Assembly: GCF_013376455.1 (NCBI RefSeq)
Contig: NZ_CP045504.1
Coordinates: 434,001 to 498,000, forward strand
Length of the DNA stretch: 64,000 nt
Reading direction: 5' to 3'
From: Desulfolutivibrio sulfodismutans DSM 3696
GTDB taxonomy: Bacteria > Desulfobacterota > Desulfovibrionia > Desulfovibrionales > Desulfovibrionaceae
Part shown: positions 23,681-32,127 of the stretch, piece after piece
Layout of the letters: every line of letters starts with the position of its first letter
Numbering within the stretch: the first letter of the stretch is position 1
Translations under genes and position numbers: made by a program
The notes under the pieces: generated by a model
Database searches by the model: none
What the model was told of the DNA's origin: nothing
Seen by the model: the letters and a program-made list of their open reading frames with translations, nothing else

Positions 23681-24118
23681 ATGCGAAAGAATATGATGGT
23701 CGTTTTGCTTCTGATCGGTGTTATGGCCTTGGCCGGACTGGCCGTGGCCCAGGATTCCCCAGGGGCGAACCCGGGCGCCCCGGTGCAAAAGCCCGCCGTG
23801 ACCGGCCAGGCTCCGGCCGGGGCGGCGAAACCCGCCGCCAGGGAACCGGCCGCAGCCCCGTCCGCTGCCAAGGAACCGGCCGCGGCCCCCTCCGGCGGCC
23901 AGAAAGCGGGCAAGGCCAGCCATCCGGTGCAGGGCAGCCCGGCCGTTACGGCCACGGAACAGCGCTACCAGGAGTATCTGGATCGGGAAAAAAACGCCTC
24001 GGATGCGGCCCTGGCCAAGCAGCGCGGCAAGCTTGAAGACAAGTACAAGGGGTTTGTGCGCACGGTGAAGCCCAAAGGCGCTGCCCGGGACGCTGACAAA
24101 AAAAGCGCCAAGGACTAA
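23681..24118 (+). CDS. Small secreted Ala/Pro/Lys-rich protein
   Basis: 145 residues. The ATG at 23681 stands eight bases after AGGGAG. A signal peptide with a hydrophobic core (VVLLLIGVMALAGLAVA) and the cleavage-like site AQD is followed by a low-complexity repeat, KPAAREPAAAPSAAKEPAAA, and a charged helical end. No enzymatic motif is visible. Such Pro/Ala linkers usually span the periplasm or wall. It is divergent from the SGNH operon and shares its upstream region, which hints at a common envelope role (inference). Confidence 0.6.
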   Translation: MRKNMMVVLLLIGVMALAGLAVAQDSPGANPGAPVQKPAVTGQAPAGAAKPAAREPAAAPSAAKEPAAAPSGGQKAGKASHPVQGSPAVTATEQRYQEYLDREKNASDAALAKQRGKLEDKYKGFVRTVKPKGAARDADKKSAKD

Positions 24119-24167
24119 ACCCCGACGGCCGGGGTGCGCCCTCCCCCGGGGCGGGCAGACGTGTCCG

Positions 24168-26327
24168 CTATAGGACGCGATGCCCGGCCAGAAGCCGGGC
24201 CATGGCCGGGGCCACGTCCGCCAGATCGGCGCAGACCGTAAACCCCGCCCGGCGTAGGCTGGCGAACTTTTCCGCCGCGCCGGAGGCGTTTTCCAAAATG
24301 GCCCCGGCATGCCCGAGCCGCCGTCCGGGCGGGGCGCTCACCCCGGCCACACAGACCGCCACGGGCTTGGGATAGGCCGTGGCCAGGGCGTATTCCGCCA
24401 GCCTCTCCTCGGCGTCCCCGCCGATCTCCCCGAGAATCAACACCGCGTTGACCGCCGGATCGTCCCGCACGGCCTCGGCCAGTTCCAGAAAGCCGAGTCC
24501 CGTGAACGGGTCGCCGCCCATGCCCACGGCCGCGGCCTGGCCGATCCCGGCCGCGCTGAGCCGGGCCGCGGCCTCGTAGGTCAGTGTCCCGCTGCGGGAG
24601 AAGATGGCCACCGGGCCGGGCGTAAAGGGGTCCACGGGCATGATCCCGGCCTTGAACCGCCCGGGGACGATGATCCCCGGGGTGTTGGGGCCGATAAGCA
24701 GGGTTGGGCTGCCCGCCATATCCGACAGGGTGGTGAGCATGGCCAACTGGGGGATGCCCTCGGTGATGCAGGCCACCCGGGGAACCCCGGCCAGGGCGGC
24801 CTCCAGGATCGCGTCCGGGGCGTGGGCCGCCGGAACGAAAATCACGCTGATATCGACCTCGTGGTCGGCCAGGGCCTGTCGCACGCTGTCGTAGACCGGC
24901 ACGCCGTCCACATTTTGTCCGCCCCGAAACGGCGTGACCCCGCACACCACCTGCCCGGCGTTCGCCGCGCCGTAGGCGGCCATGAGTCCGGCATGCAGGC
25001 GGGCGGTTTTGCCGGTTATGCCCTGGATCATGATCCGCATGGGGCGTACGCCTGCGGCCACATCCTTGGGCACAAGGGGCGGCAGGCCGTCCCGGCCCGG
25101 CCCGGCCAGGGGACGCCGGGAGGCGGCGGCACGAAGCGTGCCCCCGGTTCGAGGCGAACCCTGCGGAGCCACGGCCTCGCCGGGACGCACGGCGGGTTCG
25201 ACCTGTCGGCACACCCCGGCCAGCGCCGCCATGGCCGCGTCCATATCCGGAACCACGGCCAGTCCGTCCAGGGCCAGCCCGTGCAGGACGCCAAGGCCTT
25301 CGGCGGCACCGTTTCCGGCCAGACGGGCCACGATGGGCTTTTTGGGCGGACGGCCGTCCAGCACCCGGGCCAGGGCCAGGGCCACTTTTTCGCAGGACAG
25401 GATGCCGCCGAAAAGATTGATGCAGATGACCTGCACCGCCGGGTCGTCGAAAAGGATGGACAGGGCGGCGTCAAGGCCTGCCGCATCGGCCGCGCCGCCC
25501 ACGTCCAGGAAGTTGGCGGCGGGGAATCCGGAGAAGTTGAGGCGGTCCATGGTGGCCATGGCAAGCCCTGCGCCGTTGGCCAGCAGTCCCACGAATCCGG
25601 ACAGCTTGATCAGCGAAAGCCCCCGCTCCCGGGCCAGGGCCTCCACCGGGTCCACCTCCTCGGGGACCGCGAGGTGATCCGCCCCGGGCAACAGGGCCAC
25701 GGCATTGTCGTCGAGCTCCGCCTTGCCGTCCAGGGCCAGAAGCGTCCCATCCGTGGTCAACACCAGGGGGTTGATCTCGGCCAGGAGCAGTCCCTGGCCG
25801 GTCAGGGCGGCGTAGAGGTTTTTGACCAGGGCCTGAAAATCGGGCCAGGCGGGGTACGGCAGCCCCAGGTGGAAAAAGGCGGAACGCGTCTGGGCCGCAG
25901 ACGGGCCGCCCGGCAGGCGCAGATCCTGGATGAGGATATGGCTCCCCCCGGCGTCGCGCTCCACGTCCATCCCGCCGCGTCGGCCTGCGGTCAGGGCCAG
26001 GGACCGGCGGGCGCGGGACACCGCCAGGGACAGATACATCTCCCTCTCGATGGCGGCGGCCGGTTCCAGGCGCAGAAAGGGAGGCTTTTTCCCGGCGATG
26101 GCCAGGGCAAAAAGCCGCGCCGCCGCCGCCTCGAGATCCTGCGGCCCTTCGATGCGCACGATGCCCCCGGCCTTGCCCCGGCCCCCGGCCGCCACCTGGG
26201 ATTTGAGGTACCAGGGCGGGGGGAAGGGCGGGGTGGCCGACTGCCCGGGACGGATCAGGATACCCGGCGGCACGGGGATGCCCGCCGTGGCGAAAATCAG
26301 TTTGCTGGCATGCTCGCAAAGCCGCAT
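24168..26327 (-). CDS. Fused succinyl-CoA synthetase-like protein (beta + alpha subunits)
   Basis: 719 residues joining two subunits that are usually separate. The N-terminal half is the ATP-grasp beta subunit (KSQVAAGGRGKAGGI at about 43, LLAEINPLVLT at about 200, ANFLDVGGAADAAGL, INLFGGILSCEKVA). A linker near 370-430 leads to the alpha half: IMIQGITGKTARLH, CGVTPFRGGQNVDG, GIPQLAML, GPNTPGIIVPG and the phospho-histidine site GHAGAILENASG, which is intact. It makes or uses an acyl-CoA with ATP or GTP and phosphate. It stands 12 bases after korC, so succinyl-CoA for 2-oxoglutarate oxidoreductase is the natural substrate, though related acyl-CoA (acetyl, branched) cannot be excluded. Confidence 0.88.
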   Translation of the reverse strand: MRLCEHASKLIFATAGIPVPPGILIRPGQSATPPFPPPWYLKSQVAAGGRGKAGGIVRIEGPQDLEAAAARLFALAIAGKKPPFLRLEPAAAIEREMYLSLAVSRARRSLALTAGRRGGMDVERDAGGSHILIQDLRLPGGPSAAQTRSAFFHLGLPYPAWPDFQALVKNLYAALTGQGLLLAEINPLVLTTDGTLLALDGKAELDDNAVALLPGADHLAVPEEVDPVEALARERGLSLIKLSGFVGLLANGAGLAMATMDRLNFSGFPAANFLDVGGAADAAGLDAALSILFDDPAVQVICINLFGGILSCEKVALALARVLDGRPPKKPIVARLAGNGAAEGLGVLHGLALDGLAVVPDMDAAMAALAGVCRQVEPAVRPGEAVAPQGSPRTGGTLRAAASRRPLAGPGRDGLPPLVPKDVAAGVRPMRIMIQGITGKTARLHAGLMAAYGAANAGQVVCGVTPFRGGQNVDGVPVYDSVRQALADHEVDISVIFVPAAHAPDAILEAALAGVPRVACITEGIPQLAMLTTLSDMAGSPTLLIGPNTPGIIVPGRFKAGIMPVDPFTPGPVAIFSRSGTLTYEAAARLSAAGIGQAAAVGMGGDPFTGLGFLELAEAVRDDPAVNAVLILGEIGGDAEERLAEYALATAYPKPVAVCVAGVSAPPGRRLGHAGAILENASGAAEKFASLRRAGFTVCADLADVAPAMARLLAGHRVL

Positions 26328-26339
26328 GAGCCCTCCGGG

Positions 26340-26981
26340 TCAATCCTCGACCATGATGTCGGTCAGGTTCATGTCGCCGCGCTTGGCGGCGCTTTCGTCC
26401 TCGCCGTTTTTCAGGTCGATGGGCTGCGCCAGAAGACGCCGGGCCTGGTCATAGCCCAGAGCGAAGGCCTTGAGGTTCACCTTGTGGATTTTTTCCGGCA
26501 GGTTGGCCAGAAGGCTTTTGCGCATCACGTCGCGCTTGGCAAACGGCATGAGAAACGTCACCGCACCAAGCACCACGGTGTTCATGGCCTGGGGAACCTT
26601 GACCCGTTCCAGGGCCAGTTCGGTGAACGGCAGGCCCAAAAAGACGTTGGTGGGGGTCTGTTTGACCAGTCCCGTGTCCACCAAGAGCACGCCTGTTTTT
26701 TTCAGAAGGTGATGGTAGCTGTTGCAGGCCTCCTGGCTTAAGGCCACCAAAAAATCCAGGCGTTCGGTCTTGGGGTAGCTGATGGGGTGGGAACTGACCA
26801 CCAGATCGGCCCGGCTGGAGCCGCCCCGGGCCTCGGGGCCGTAGCTTTGGGTCTGGGTCACCTGATAGCCGTGTCCCAGGGCCAGGGCGTGGCCCAGAAG
26901 CTTGCCCAGGGTCAGGATGCCCTGGCCGCCCAGGCCCGAGAGGCGGATCTCGAAACGGTCAAGCGTTATCTGCTCCTTCAT
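26340..26981 (-). CDS. korC: 2-oxoacid:ferredoxin oxidoreductase, gamma subunit
   Basis: 213 residues from the ATG at 26981, overlapping the beta subunit stop by four bases. Signature: IRLSGLGGQGILTLGKLLG near residue 11, then QTQSYGPEARGGSSRADLV, which is the gamma-subunit CoA-binding pattern, and TNVFLGLPFTELAL. It binds CoA in the complex that converts 2-oxoacids and CoA to acyl-CoA and CO2 with reduction of ferredoxin. The four subunits lie in order delta, alpha, beta, gamma. The end is extended and charged. Confidence 0.9.
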   Translation of the reverse strand: MKEQITLDRFEIRLSGLGGQGILTLGKLLGHALALGHGYQVTQTQSYGPEARGGSSRADLVVSSHPISYPKTERLDFLVALSQEACNSYHHLLKKTGVLLVDTGLVKQTPTNVFLGLPFTELALERVKVPQAMNTVVLGAVTFLMPFAKRDVMRKSLLANLPEKIHKVNLKAFALGYDQARRLLAQPIDLKNGEDESAAKRGDMNLTDIMVED

Positions 26982-27814
26982 GATCCCGCCCCTCCCTTGT
27001 CGGCCAGGGCCTGGCGCATGGCCGCATGGCGCTGTTCCAGTCCCGGTTCGTCGTTCTCCACAAAGATTCCCATGGGGATTTTCCCGGCCTTGTCGTCGAG
27101 CTTGTCGTAGACCTCCCGGGGAACCACATGGTCTTTGAGCCACTGAAACATCTCAACAGGCGAGCGGAATTTGTTGCCCCGGCCGTACTGGGTGAAACAC
27201 GGGGTCAAGACCTCCACCAGATTGAATCCCGGGCGGCTCATGGCCCGTTGCAAGAGCCCGTCCAGGGCCTTGGCGTGGAAGACCGTGCCCCGGTACACCC
27301 CGTTGGCTCCGGCGGCCCTGGCCATCTCCACCACGTCGAAGGATTTTTCCATCTGCCCCTGGGGGCTGGTGTGGGTGTAGGAGCCAAACGGGGTGGTGGG
27401 CGAGCATTGGCCGCCGGTCATGCCGTAGATGAAGTTGTTTACGACCAGGGCCGTGACCCCGATGTTGCGGCGCGCGGCGTGGATCAGATGGTTGCCGCCG
27501 ATGGACAGGGCGTCGCCGTCGCCCATGACCGTGAGCACCCGCAGGTGCGGGCTGGCCATCTTGATGCCCGTGGACAGGGTGAGCGCCCGGCCATGGGTGG
27601 CGTGCACGGTGTTGAAGTCCACGTAGGCGGCGATGCGGCCCGAGCAGCCGATGCCGGCCACCACGGCCATGTCGTCCTTGGGGATGCCTAAGGCGTGGAC
27701 GCTGCGCACCAGCGACCCCAGGACGATGCCGATGCCGCAGCCGGGACAGAAGACCAGGGGGAACTTCTTGTTGTGGCGCAGGTACTGGTGGATGAGTTGG
27801 GTGACTTCGGCCAT
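26978..27814 (-). CDS. korB: 2-oxoacid:ferredoxin oxidoreductase, beta subunit
   Basis: 278 residues with the thiamine pyrophosphate binding region: CPGCGIGIVLGSLVR near residue 23, VAGIGCSGRIAAYVDFNT, HGRALTLSTGIKMA, MGDGDALSIGGNH and NFIYGMTGGQCSPTT. TPP and Mg bind at the GDGD motif; Cys of CPGC and others are expected to hold an Fe-S cluster. It is the catalytic subunit of the complex. The Kor type (2-oxoglutarate) is favoured by the neighbouring succinyl-CoA synthetase, but a branched-chain (Vor) or indolepyruvate (Ior) enzyme is not ruled out. Confidence 0.92.
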   Translation of the reverse strand: MAEVTQLIHQYLRHNKKFPLVFCPGCGIGIVLGSLVRSVHALGIPKDDMAVVAGIGCSGRIAAYVDFNTVHATHGRALTLSTGIKMASPHLRVLTVMGDGDALSIGGNHLIHAARRNIGVTALVVNNFIYGMTGGQCSPTTPFGSYTHTSPQGQMEKSFDVVEMARAAGANGVYRGTVFHAKALDGLLQRAMSRPGFNLVEVLTPCFTQYGRGNKFRSPVEMFQWLKDHVVPREVYDKLDDKAGKIPMGIFVENDEPGLEQRHAAMRQALADKGGAGS

Positions 27815-27818
27815 GGCG

Positions 27819-28964
27819 TCACGCGATTTCCTTGAGTATTTGCGACGGGGTGATGATCTGGCCGTCGACGCGGTTGATCGTCCGGATGGTGGTGATGCCG
27901 CAGTTGACCCTTTTGACCTCGCGCGAGATCTGCCCCATGTTCATTTCCGGAACCAGCACCAGCTTGCAGGTGCGAAGGAGCTTTTCCACATGGGGACGCG
28001 GGAAGGGGAACAGGGTCTTTAAGGACAAAAGCCCGGCCTTGACCCCGGCCTCCCGGGCCTGGCGCACGGCCAGTCGGGCCGAGCGGGCCACGGAGCCGTA
28101 GGCGATGACCAGGGTGTCGGCATCCTCGGTCTGGTCGTGGTCCACGATCTGGATGTCGTGGAAAAAACGGTCGATCTTGCGAAACATGCGTTCGGTCACG
28201 GCCTTGACCTCGTCCGGGCGCGAGGTGGGAAAACCCAGGGGGTCGTGGGTCAGGCCCGTGACATGGAACCGGTAGCCCGTGCCTATGGGCGGCATGGGCG
28301 GCACGCCGCGCACGGTCTCCTCGTAGGGCTTATACCATTCCGGGGGCATGGTGGGCAGCAGGCGGCTTAAGACCTCAAACTCGCCGGGCCGGGGGATCTC
28401 GATCTTTTCCCGGGTGTGGGCCGTGATTTCATCAAGGAGCAGGATGACCGGGGTGCGGTATTTTTCGGCGTAGTTGAAGGCGGTGATGGTCATTTCCAGG
28501 CATTCGCGCACGTCGGCGGCGGAAAAGACGATGATGGGGTGGTCGCCGTGGGCCCCCCAGCGGGCCTGCTGCACGTCGCCCTGGCCGGGCGAAGTGGGCA
28601 GGCCGGTGCTTGAGCCGCCGCGCATGACGTTGACGATGACCAGCGGGGTTTCGGTCATGCAGGCGTAGCCGATCTGCTCCTGCATGAGCGAGAATCCCGG
28701 CCCGGAGGTGGCGGTCATGACCTTGCGCCCGGCCAGGGACGCGCCGATGATGGCCCCGGCCGAGGCGATCTCGTCCTCCATCTGGAGAAACACCCCGTTT
28801 TCGACATGGGGCAGGCGTCTGGCCATGACCTCCATGATTTCCGTGGACGGGGTGATGGGATAGCCCGCGTAGAACGAGCACCCGGCCAGAAGCGCGCCTT
28901 CGGCCACGGCCTCGTTGCCGAGCAGAAAGGCCTCGGTTCGTTTTTTTCGCTGCATGGCGCTCAT
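27819..28964 (-). CDS. korA: 2-oxoacid:ferredoxin oxidoreductase, alpha subunit
   Basis: 381 residues with the pyrimidine-binding domain features LLAGCSFYAGYPITPSTEIM near residue 25, MEDEIASAGAIIGASLAGRK with the catalytic-type Glu, TATSGPGFSLMQEQIG and RGGSSTGLPTSPGQGD. A transketolase-C-like part follows with VIAYGSVARSARLAVR and LFPFPRPHVEKLL. It pairs with the beta subunit to bind TPP. It lies five bases before the beta gene in transcription order. Confidence 0.93.
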   Translation of the reverse strand: MSAMQRKKRTEAFLLGNEAVAEGALLAGCSFYAGYPITPSTEIMEVMARRLPHVENGVFLQMEDEIASAGAIIGASLAGRKVMTATSGPGFSLMQEQIGYACMTETPLVIVNVMRGGSSTGLPTSPGQGDVQQARWGAHGDHPIIVFSAADVRECLEMTITAFNYAEKYRTPVILLLDEITAHTREKIEIPRPGEFEVLSRLLPTMPPEWYKPYEETVRGVPPMPPIGTGYRFHVTGLTHDPLGFPTSRPDEVKAVTERMFRKIDRFFHDIQIVDHDQTEDADTLVIAYGSVARSARLAVRQAREAGVKAGLLSLKTLFPFPRPHVEKLLRTCKLVLVPEMNMGQISREVKRVNCGITTIRTINRVDGQIITPSQILKEIA

Positions 28965-28970
28965 GATGAC

Positions 28971-29303
28971 CTACGCTTTCTTCGGTTCGGGGGATTGGGC
29001 GGCTTCCGATGGGGGCGACGCGGCCGCGCCCGGTGGGGCGCAGGGGGTGGCCGCCGTTCCGGGAATCGGCTCGGGGAAGGAGGAACCCATGCCGTTTCTG
29101 GGCCGGACCACGATGGCGAAGTCCGGACAGTGCAATTCACAAAAACCGCAATTTATGCATTCGTCTTCGCGGTCCACCCGGGCCTTGCCCTGGTGGTCGA
29201 TGCGCAGCACTTTTTTTGGACAAAACGCGGCGCAGATGCCGCAGCCCTTGCACCAGTCGGGATAGATGACAACAGTGTACAGCGGTTTTCGTTTTGCGGT
29301 CAT
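28971..29303 (-). CDS. korD: 2-oxoacid:ferredoxin oxidoreductase, delta (ferredoxin) subunit
   Basis: 110 residues from the ATG at 29303 (MTAKRKPLY). Two [4Fe-4S] motifs are present, CKGCGICAAFCPKK and CINCGFCELHCPDFA, the usual eight-Cys ferredoxin arrangement, followed by an Ala/Pro-rich tail. It passes electrons from the TPP subunit to soluble ferredoxin. As the first gene of the operon it follows the promoter at 29344-29372 by about 35 bases of leader. The Pro-rich tail (from about residue 75) is longer than in most delta subunits. Confidence 0.9.
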   Translation of the reverse strand: MTAKRKPLYTVVIYPDWCKGCGICAAFCPKKVLRIDHQGKARVDREDECINCGFCELHCPDFAIVVRPRNGMGSSFPEPIPGTAATPCAPPGAAASPPSEAAQSPEPKKA

Positions 29304-29343
29304 GTCGGGAAGCCTAGTTGGAAGTTGCTGTAAAATTCCGACG

Positions 29344-29372
29344 AATTTACCAGGGTTACAAGGCCAAGGCAA
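29344..29372 (-). promoter_or_regulatory. Candidate promoter of the kor-suc operon
   Basis: On the minus strand TTGCCT (29372-29367), a 17-base spacer and TAAATT (29349-29344), each matching sigma70 in four of six positions. It lies 40 bases upstream of the korD start. Confidence 0.4.
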
Positions 29373-29542
29373 GCGATTACCGGAATAAATCGTGTCCGCG
29401 CCGGGAGTTCTGGGCGCGCCAGGGACGACGGATATGGCGATCAGTCAGCTCTGGCTGTCAGCCCCATGGCGCGACAGGCGGAGTATAGGTTTTTATCGTA
29501 TTTATTCTTGGCTTTTTGGCTTTTGATCATTATGGATTGTCC

Positions 29543-29802
29543 ATGGCCCGGGTGGAAGTCAAACGGAAGGCGTACAAACAACTCGCCCGACTGCCGGAGC
29601 GCGACCAGGCCGCCGTTCTTGCGGCGATCACGGGGCTCGGAAACTGGCCCGGCTGTCGTGACGTCAAGGCCTCACGGATCGCAGCGGCTATCGACTGCGG
29701 GTCGGCCGCTACCGGGTGCTTTTCACGGTCGATGCCGGGCGGAATCCTGTCGTCATCTCCGTGGAAGAGGTGAAAAAACGCGATGAACGAACCTATCAAT
29801 AA
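29543..29802 (+). pseudogene. RelE/ParE-type toxin with a one-base frameshift
   Basis: The first part reads MARVEVKRKAYKQLARLPER and continues to GNWPGCRDVKA in the frame of the ATG at 29543. A RelE-type end, GYRLRVGRYRVLFTVDAG and EEVKKRDERTYQ, then appears in another frame and stops at TAA 29800-29802. A single missing base near 29669-29673 (GCCTC where GCCCTC would restore A-L-T-D) explains the break. Without it the product is about 86 residues, the usual toxin size, and would overlap the antitoxin start by 20 bases. As it stands, translation gives a hybrid tail that stops at 29773, so the mRNA-cleaving toxin is probably dead. A sequencing error is the alternative. Confidence 0.75.
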
Positions 29803-30127
29803 TCCGCAGATCATCCGGGGGCCGGATGGGACACCCCAATATGTGGTGCTCCCTTACGACGAGTATATGGAGTCCCGGGAGCGGCCCGATGACGAGGTCA
29901 GCCTGCCCCTGGAGGTCGTCAAACTCTCCTTGTTGGAGAAATGGGGCCTTGTCCGGGCCTGGCGGGAGCATCTCGGATTGACCCAGGGTGAGGTCGCCCG
30001 GCGGATGGGCGTGACCCAGCCGACCTATGCCGGATTCGAACAGCCGGGGAGAATCCTTCGCTATTCGACGCGGTCCCGCATCGCCAGGGCGCTTGGCATC
30101 GAGCCCGAACAACTCAAAGACGAATGA
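29783..30127 (+). CDS. XRE-family antitoxin of the RelE-like toxin
   Basis: 114 residues. The first 50 residues hold YVVLPYDEYMESRERP, an antitoxin-type linker, and the rest holds an XRE helix-turn-helix, WREHLGLTQGEVARRMGVTQ followed by TYAGFEQPGR. It would bind the toxin and repress the pair. The order toxin then antitoxin with overlap is the HigBA type, here with a RelE-fold toxin. The gene is intact although the toxin frame is broken, so it may now act only as a repressor or as protection against related toxins. Confidence 0.85.
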   Translation: MNEPINNPQIIRGPDGTPQYVVLPYDEYMESRERPDDEVSLPLEVVKLSLLEKWGLVRAWREHLGLTQGEVARRMGVTQPTYAGFEQPGRILRYSTRSRIARALGIEPEQLKDE

Positions 30128-30322
30128 TCCGGCCGGGATTTCCGGGACGGGCTCCTTGACGCCGTCCCCCCGCCCCGACAACGGCAACGGTTTTCCGGAT
30201 GTCTTGTCTTCGGTTCGCCTTCGCGAGGCGGCAGACGGCAGGCGTCGTCCCTGCGCGGCCTGTCCCGGCCCTCGACGAGGGCCCGGGAATGGGATAGGGA
30301 AGCTTTTTTTGGGAGGAATACC

Positions 30323-30937
30323 ATGAATACAAAACGAAAAGGCCTTATGCGGCTGGCCCTGGGCGTTCTGGCGGCCTGGCTGGTCGTGGGCGCAACCCTG
30401 GGCTGGACGTCTCCGGCCCGGGCCCAAGGGAGCAAACCCGTGGTTAGACTGGAAACGAGCAAGGGAAATATCGTCATCGAGGTGGATACGGAAAAGGCCC
30501 CGGTCACGGCGGAGAACTTTTTGACCTATGTGAAGGAAGGTTTTTACGACGGGCTGGTCTTTCACCGCGTGATCAACGGCTTTATGATCCAGGGCGGCGG
30601 CATGGACGAATCCATGAAAGAGAAAAAGACCCATGACCCCATTAAGAACGAGGCCGACAACGGCCTGAAAAACGATGCCTACACCCTGGCCATGGCCCGC
30701 ACCTCTGATCCGGATTCGGCCACGGCCCAGTTTTTCATCAATGTGTCGGACAACGATTTTCTGAATCACAAGGGCAAGACCCCCCAGGGTTGGGGCTATG
30801 CCGTGTTCGGCAAGGTCGTCGAGGGCCAGGATGTGGTGGACGCCATCAAAAAGGTTCCCACCATGACCAAGGGCTTCCACGAGAACGTGCCGGTCATGCC
30901 GGTGAAGATCATCAAGGCCGTGGTGGTCGAAAAATAG
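30323..30937 (+). CDS. Secreted peptidyl-prolyl cis-trans isomerase (cyclophilin)
   Basis: 204 residues with a GGGAGG ribosome site. A signal peptide (about 1-35, ending SPARAQG) is followed by a cyclophilin domain: [58 protein letters not shown] and [16 protein letters not shown]. The catalytic Arg and Phe of FHRV and the QFFI motif are intact. It assists folding of periplasmic proteins. It is monocistronic and ended by a strong terminator. Confidence 0.93.
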   Translation: MNTKRKGLMRLALGVLAAWLVVGATLGWTSPARAQGSKPVVRLETSKGNIVIEVDTEKAPVTAENFLTYVKEGFYDGLVFHRVINGFMIQGGGMDESMKEKKTHDPIKNEADNGLKNDAYTLAMARTSDPDSATAQFFINVSDNDFLNHKGKTPQGWGYAVFGKVVEGQDVVDAIKKVPTMTKGFHENVPVMPVKIIKAVVVEK

Positions 30938-30959
30938 TTTCCGTTTTTCGCCGTACGGA

Positions 30960-30996
30960 AAGCGCCCCGGGATGATCGTCCCGGGGCGCTTTTTTC
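30960..30996 (+). terminator. Intrinsic terminator of the cyclophilin gene
   Basis: A 13-bp stem of AAGCGCCCCGGGA (30960-30972) with TCCCGGGGCGCTT (30979-30991), a six-base loop and a T-run. It begins 23 bases after the stop. Confidence 0.9.
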
Positions 30997-31022
30997 GTTT
31001 TTCAGGGAAGGGTTGTCACTTC

Positions 31023-31040
31023 GTGCAATGGTCCTTGCAC
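31023..31040. promoter_or_regulatory. Palindrome upstream of the secreted protein gene
   Basis: GTGCAA-TGGTCC-TTGCAC, perfect 6-bp arms with a six-base centre, 79 bases before the ATG at 31119. The right arm doubles as a -35-like TTGCAC. It may be an operator. Confidence 0.35.
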
Positions 31041-31118
31041 AAGGCGAGGGCGTGATGCTAGGCAACTGTGGAAAGGGGAGTATTTCCGCCGCAGTCAAAC
31101 AAACGAGGAGAGAGCCGC

Positions 31119-31973
31119 ATGTTTCCGTCCGCGTCGTGGCCAAAAGGAGTGCGTCCGTCGGCCCTGGCCATGCGACTGCTGGTGCTCCTGGTCCTTTTCG
31201 TCCTGCCGGGCCTTGGCCACGCCTACGTCATCACGCCCGAATACCAGGCCGCCGTAAGCGACGCCCAAACCCTGACCCCGGCCAAGATTTCCAAGGATCT
31301 GGTGGCGGTGAGCCAGTACAACGACAACCTGAATCTGGTTTGGGAAGGTGTGCCCGGCAGTTCGCGGGTGCTCATGGTCTGCTGGACCAACGGCCAGTAC
31401 TATCGGCCCTACATCGGCCAGGCCTATACCCTGGACGTGTTCCGCAACCTGTGGGTCACGGCCTCGCCGGAGCTTGCGAACTGGCTGTCGGGCCATTTAG
31501 CCGAGGCCACGGTCAGCCGGGTGGAGGAACTCCTGGGCCTGCCTCAGGAGTATGGCCAGACAGATTTCGTGGAGATGTGGGTGAACCTCGAAGACCTGTT
31601 TCGGCCCAGCGCCGACCCTGAGATCACCGACCACGAGGCCGAACTCGAATTGCGGGCCAATCCGCTCATACCGTACAGCACGACCGTGACCATCACCGAG
31701 AAGGTGGGCGGCGTGCCCGTGGCCTACACCTTCCCGGACTGGTACGCCACCCGCCGGGCCACCATCTACACCGCCACCCCGCCCTTTCCCTGGACCGCCC
31801 TGGGCTACACCTACGATTATGGCAACCCCGCGACTACGGTAGGGCTTTCGGAATTCGTCATTCGCGGCGGTTCGACGGTCACGGTCAAGTCCGTGACCCC
31901 CAACGCCGAGTTCCTGCATCCAGGCAGCGGCAGTACGGCGGCCACGGGCATCCTGCTGCAAAACGCCGACTGA
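31119..31973 (+). CDS. Secreted protein of unknown function
   Basis: 284 residues from the ATG at 31119, which stands after AGGAGAG. A signal peptide with a hydrophobic core (MRLLVLLVLFVLPGLGHA) is followed by an exported, soluble protein. Features: AQTLTPAKISKDLVAVSQY, LVWEGVPGSSRVLMVCWTNG and YYRPYIGQAYTLDVFRNLWV. The C-terminal third is beta-rich (VTITEKVGGVPVAYTFPDWY). I do not recognise the family. The single Cys and Trp/Tyr richness fit an extracellular carbohydrate- or peptide-related protein, but this is only an impression. It is monocistronic. Confidence 0.65.
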   Translation: MFPSASWPKGVRPSALAMRLLVLLVLFVLPGLGHAYVITPEYQAAVSDAQTLTPAKISKDLVAVSQYNDNLNLVWEGVPGSSRVLMVCWTNGQYYRPYIGQAYTLDVFRNLWVTASPELANWLSGHLAEATVSRVEELLGLPQEYGQTDFVEMWVNLEDLFRPSADPEITDHEAELELRANPLIPYSTTVTITEKVGGVPVAYTFPDWYATRRATIYTATPPFPWTALGYTYDYGNPATTVGLSEFVIRGGSTVTVKSVTPNAEFLHPGSGSTAATGILLQNAD

Positions 31974-32127
31974 CGCGGGGCCTGACGCGGCGAGGCGACG
32001 CCCAATGGGGGCGGGCTGCGTCCGGTGGCGTGGCGGACACGGGCCGCCAGGGGCATTCGTACGCCTTCCATCCACTTCGAGACCACGTTCCGCCCTGACG
32101 CGGGATGTGCGGCACGGGAGTTCAGGC

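Noticed and set aside
24309-26741. An 810-codon open frame on the plus strand opposite the sucCD fusion and korC
   Set aside because: It is the antisense shadow of strongly recognisable genes; its product is His/Gly/Gln-rich without any motif, as expected from GC-rich third positions.
29516-29773. The 85-residue toxin frame taken as an intact gene
   Set aside because: Its last 35 residues do not look like a RelE end, while the correct end exists in the next frame; it is better described as frameshifted.
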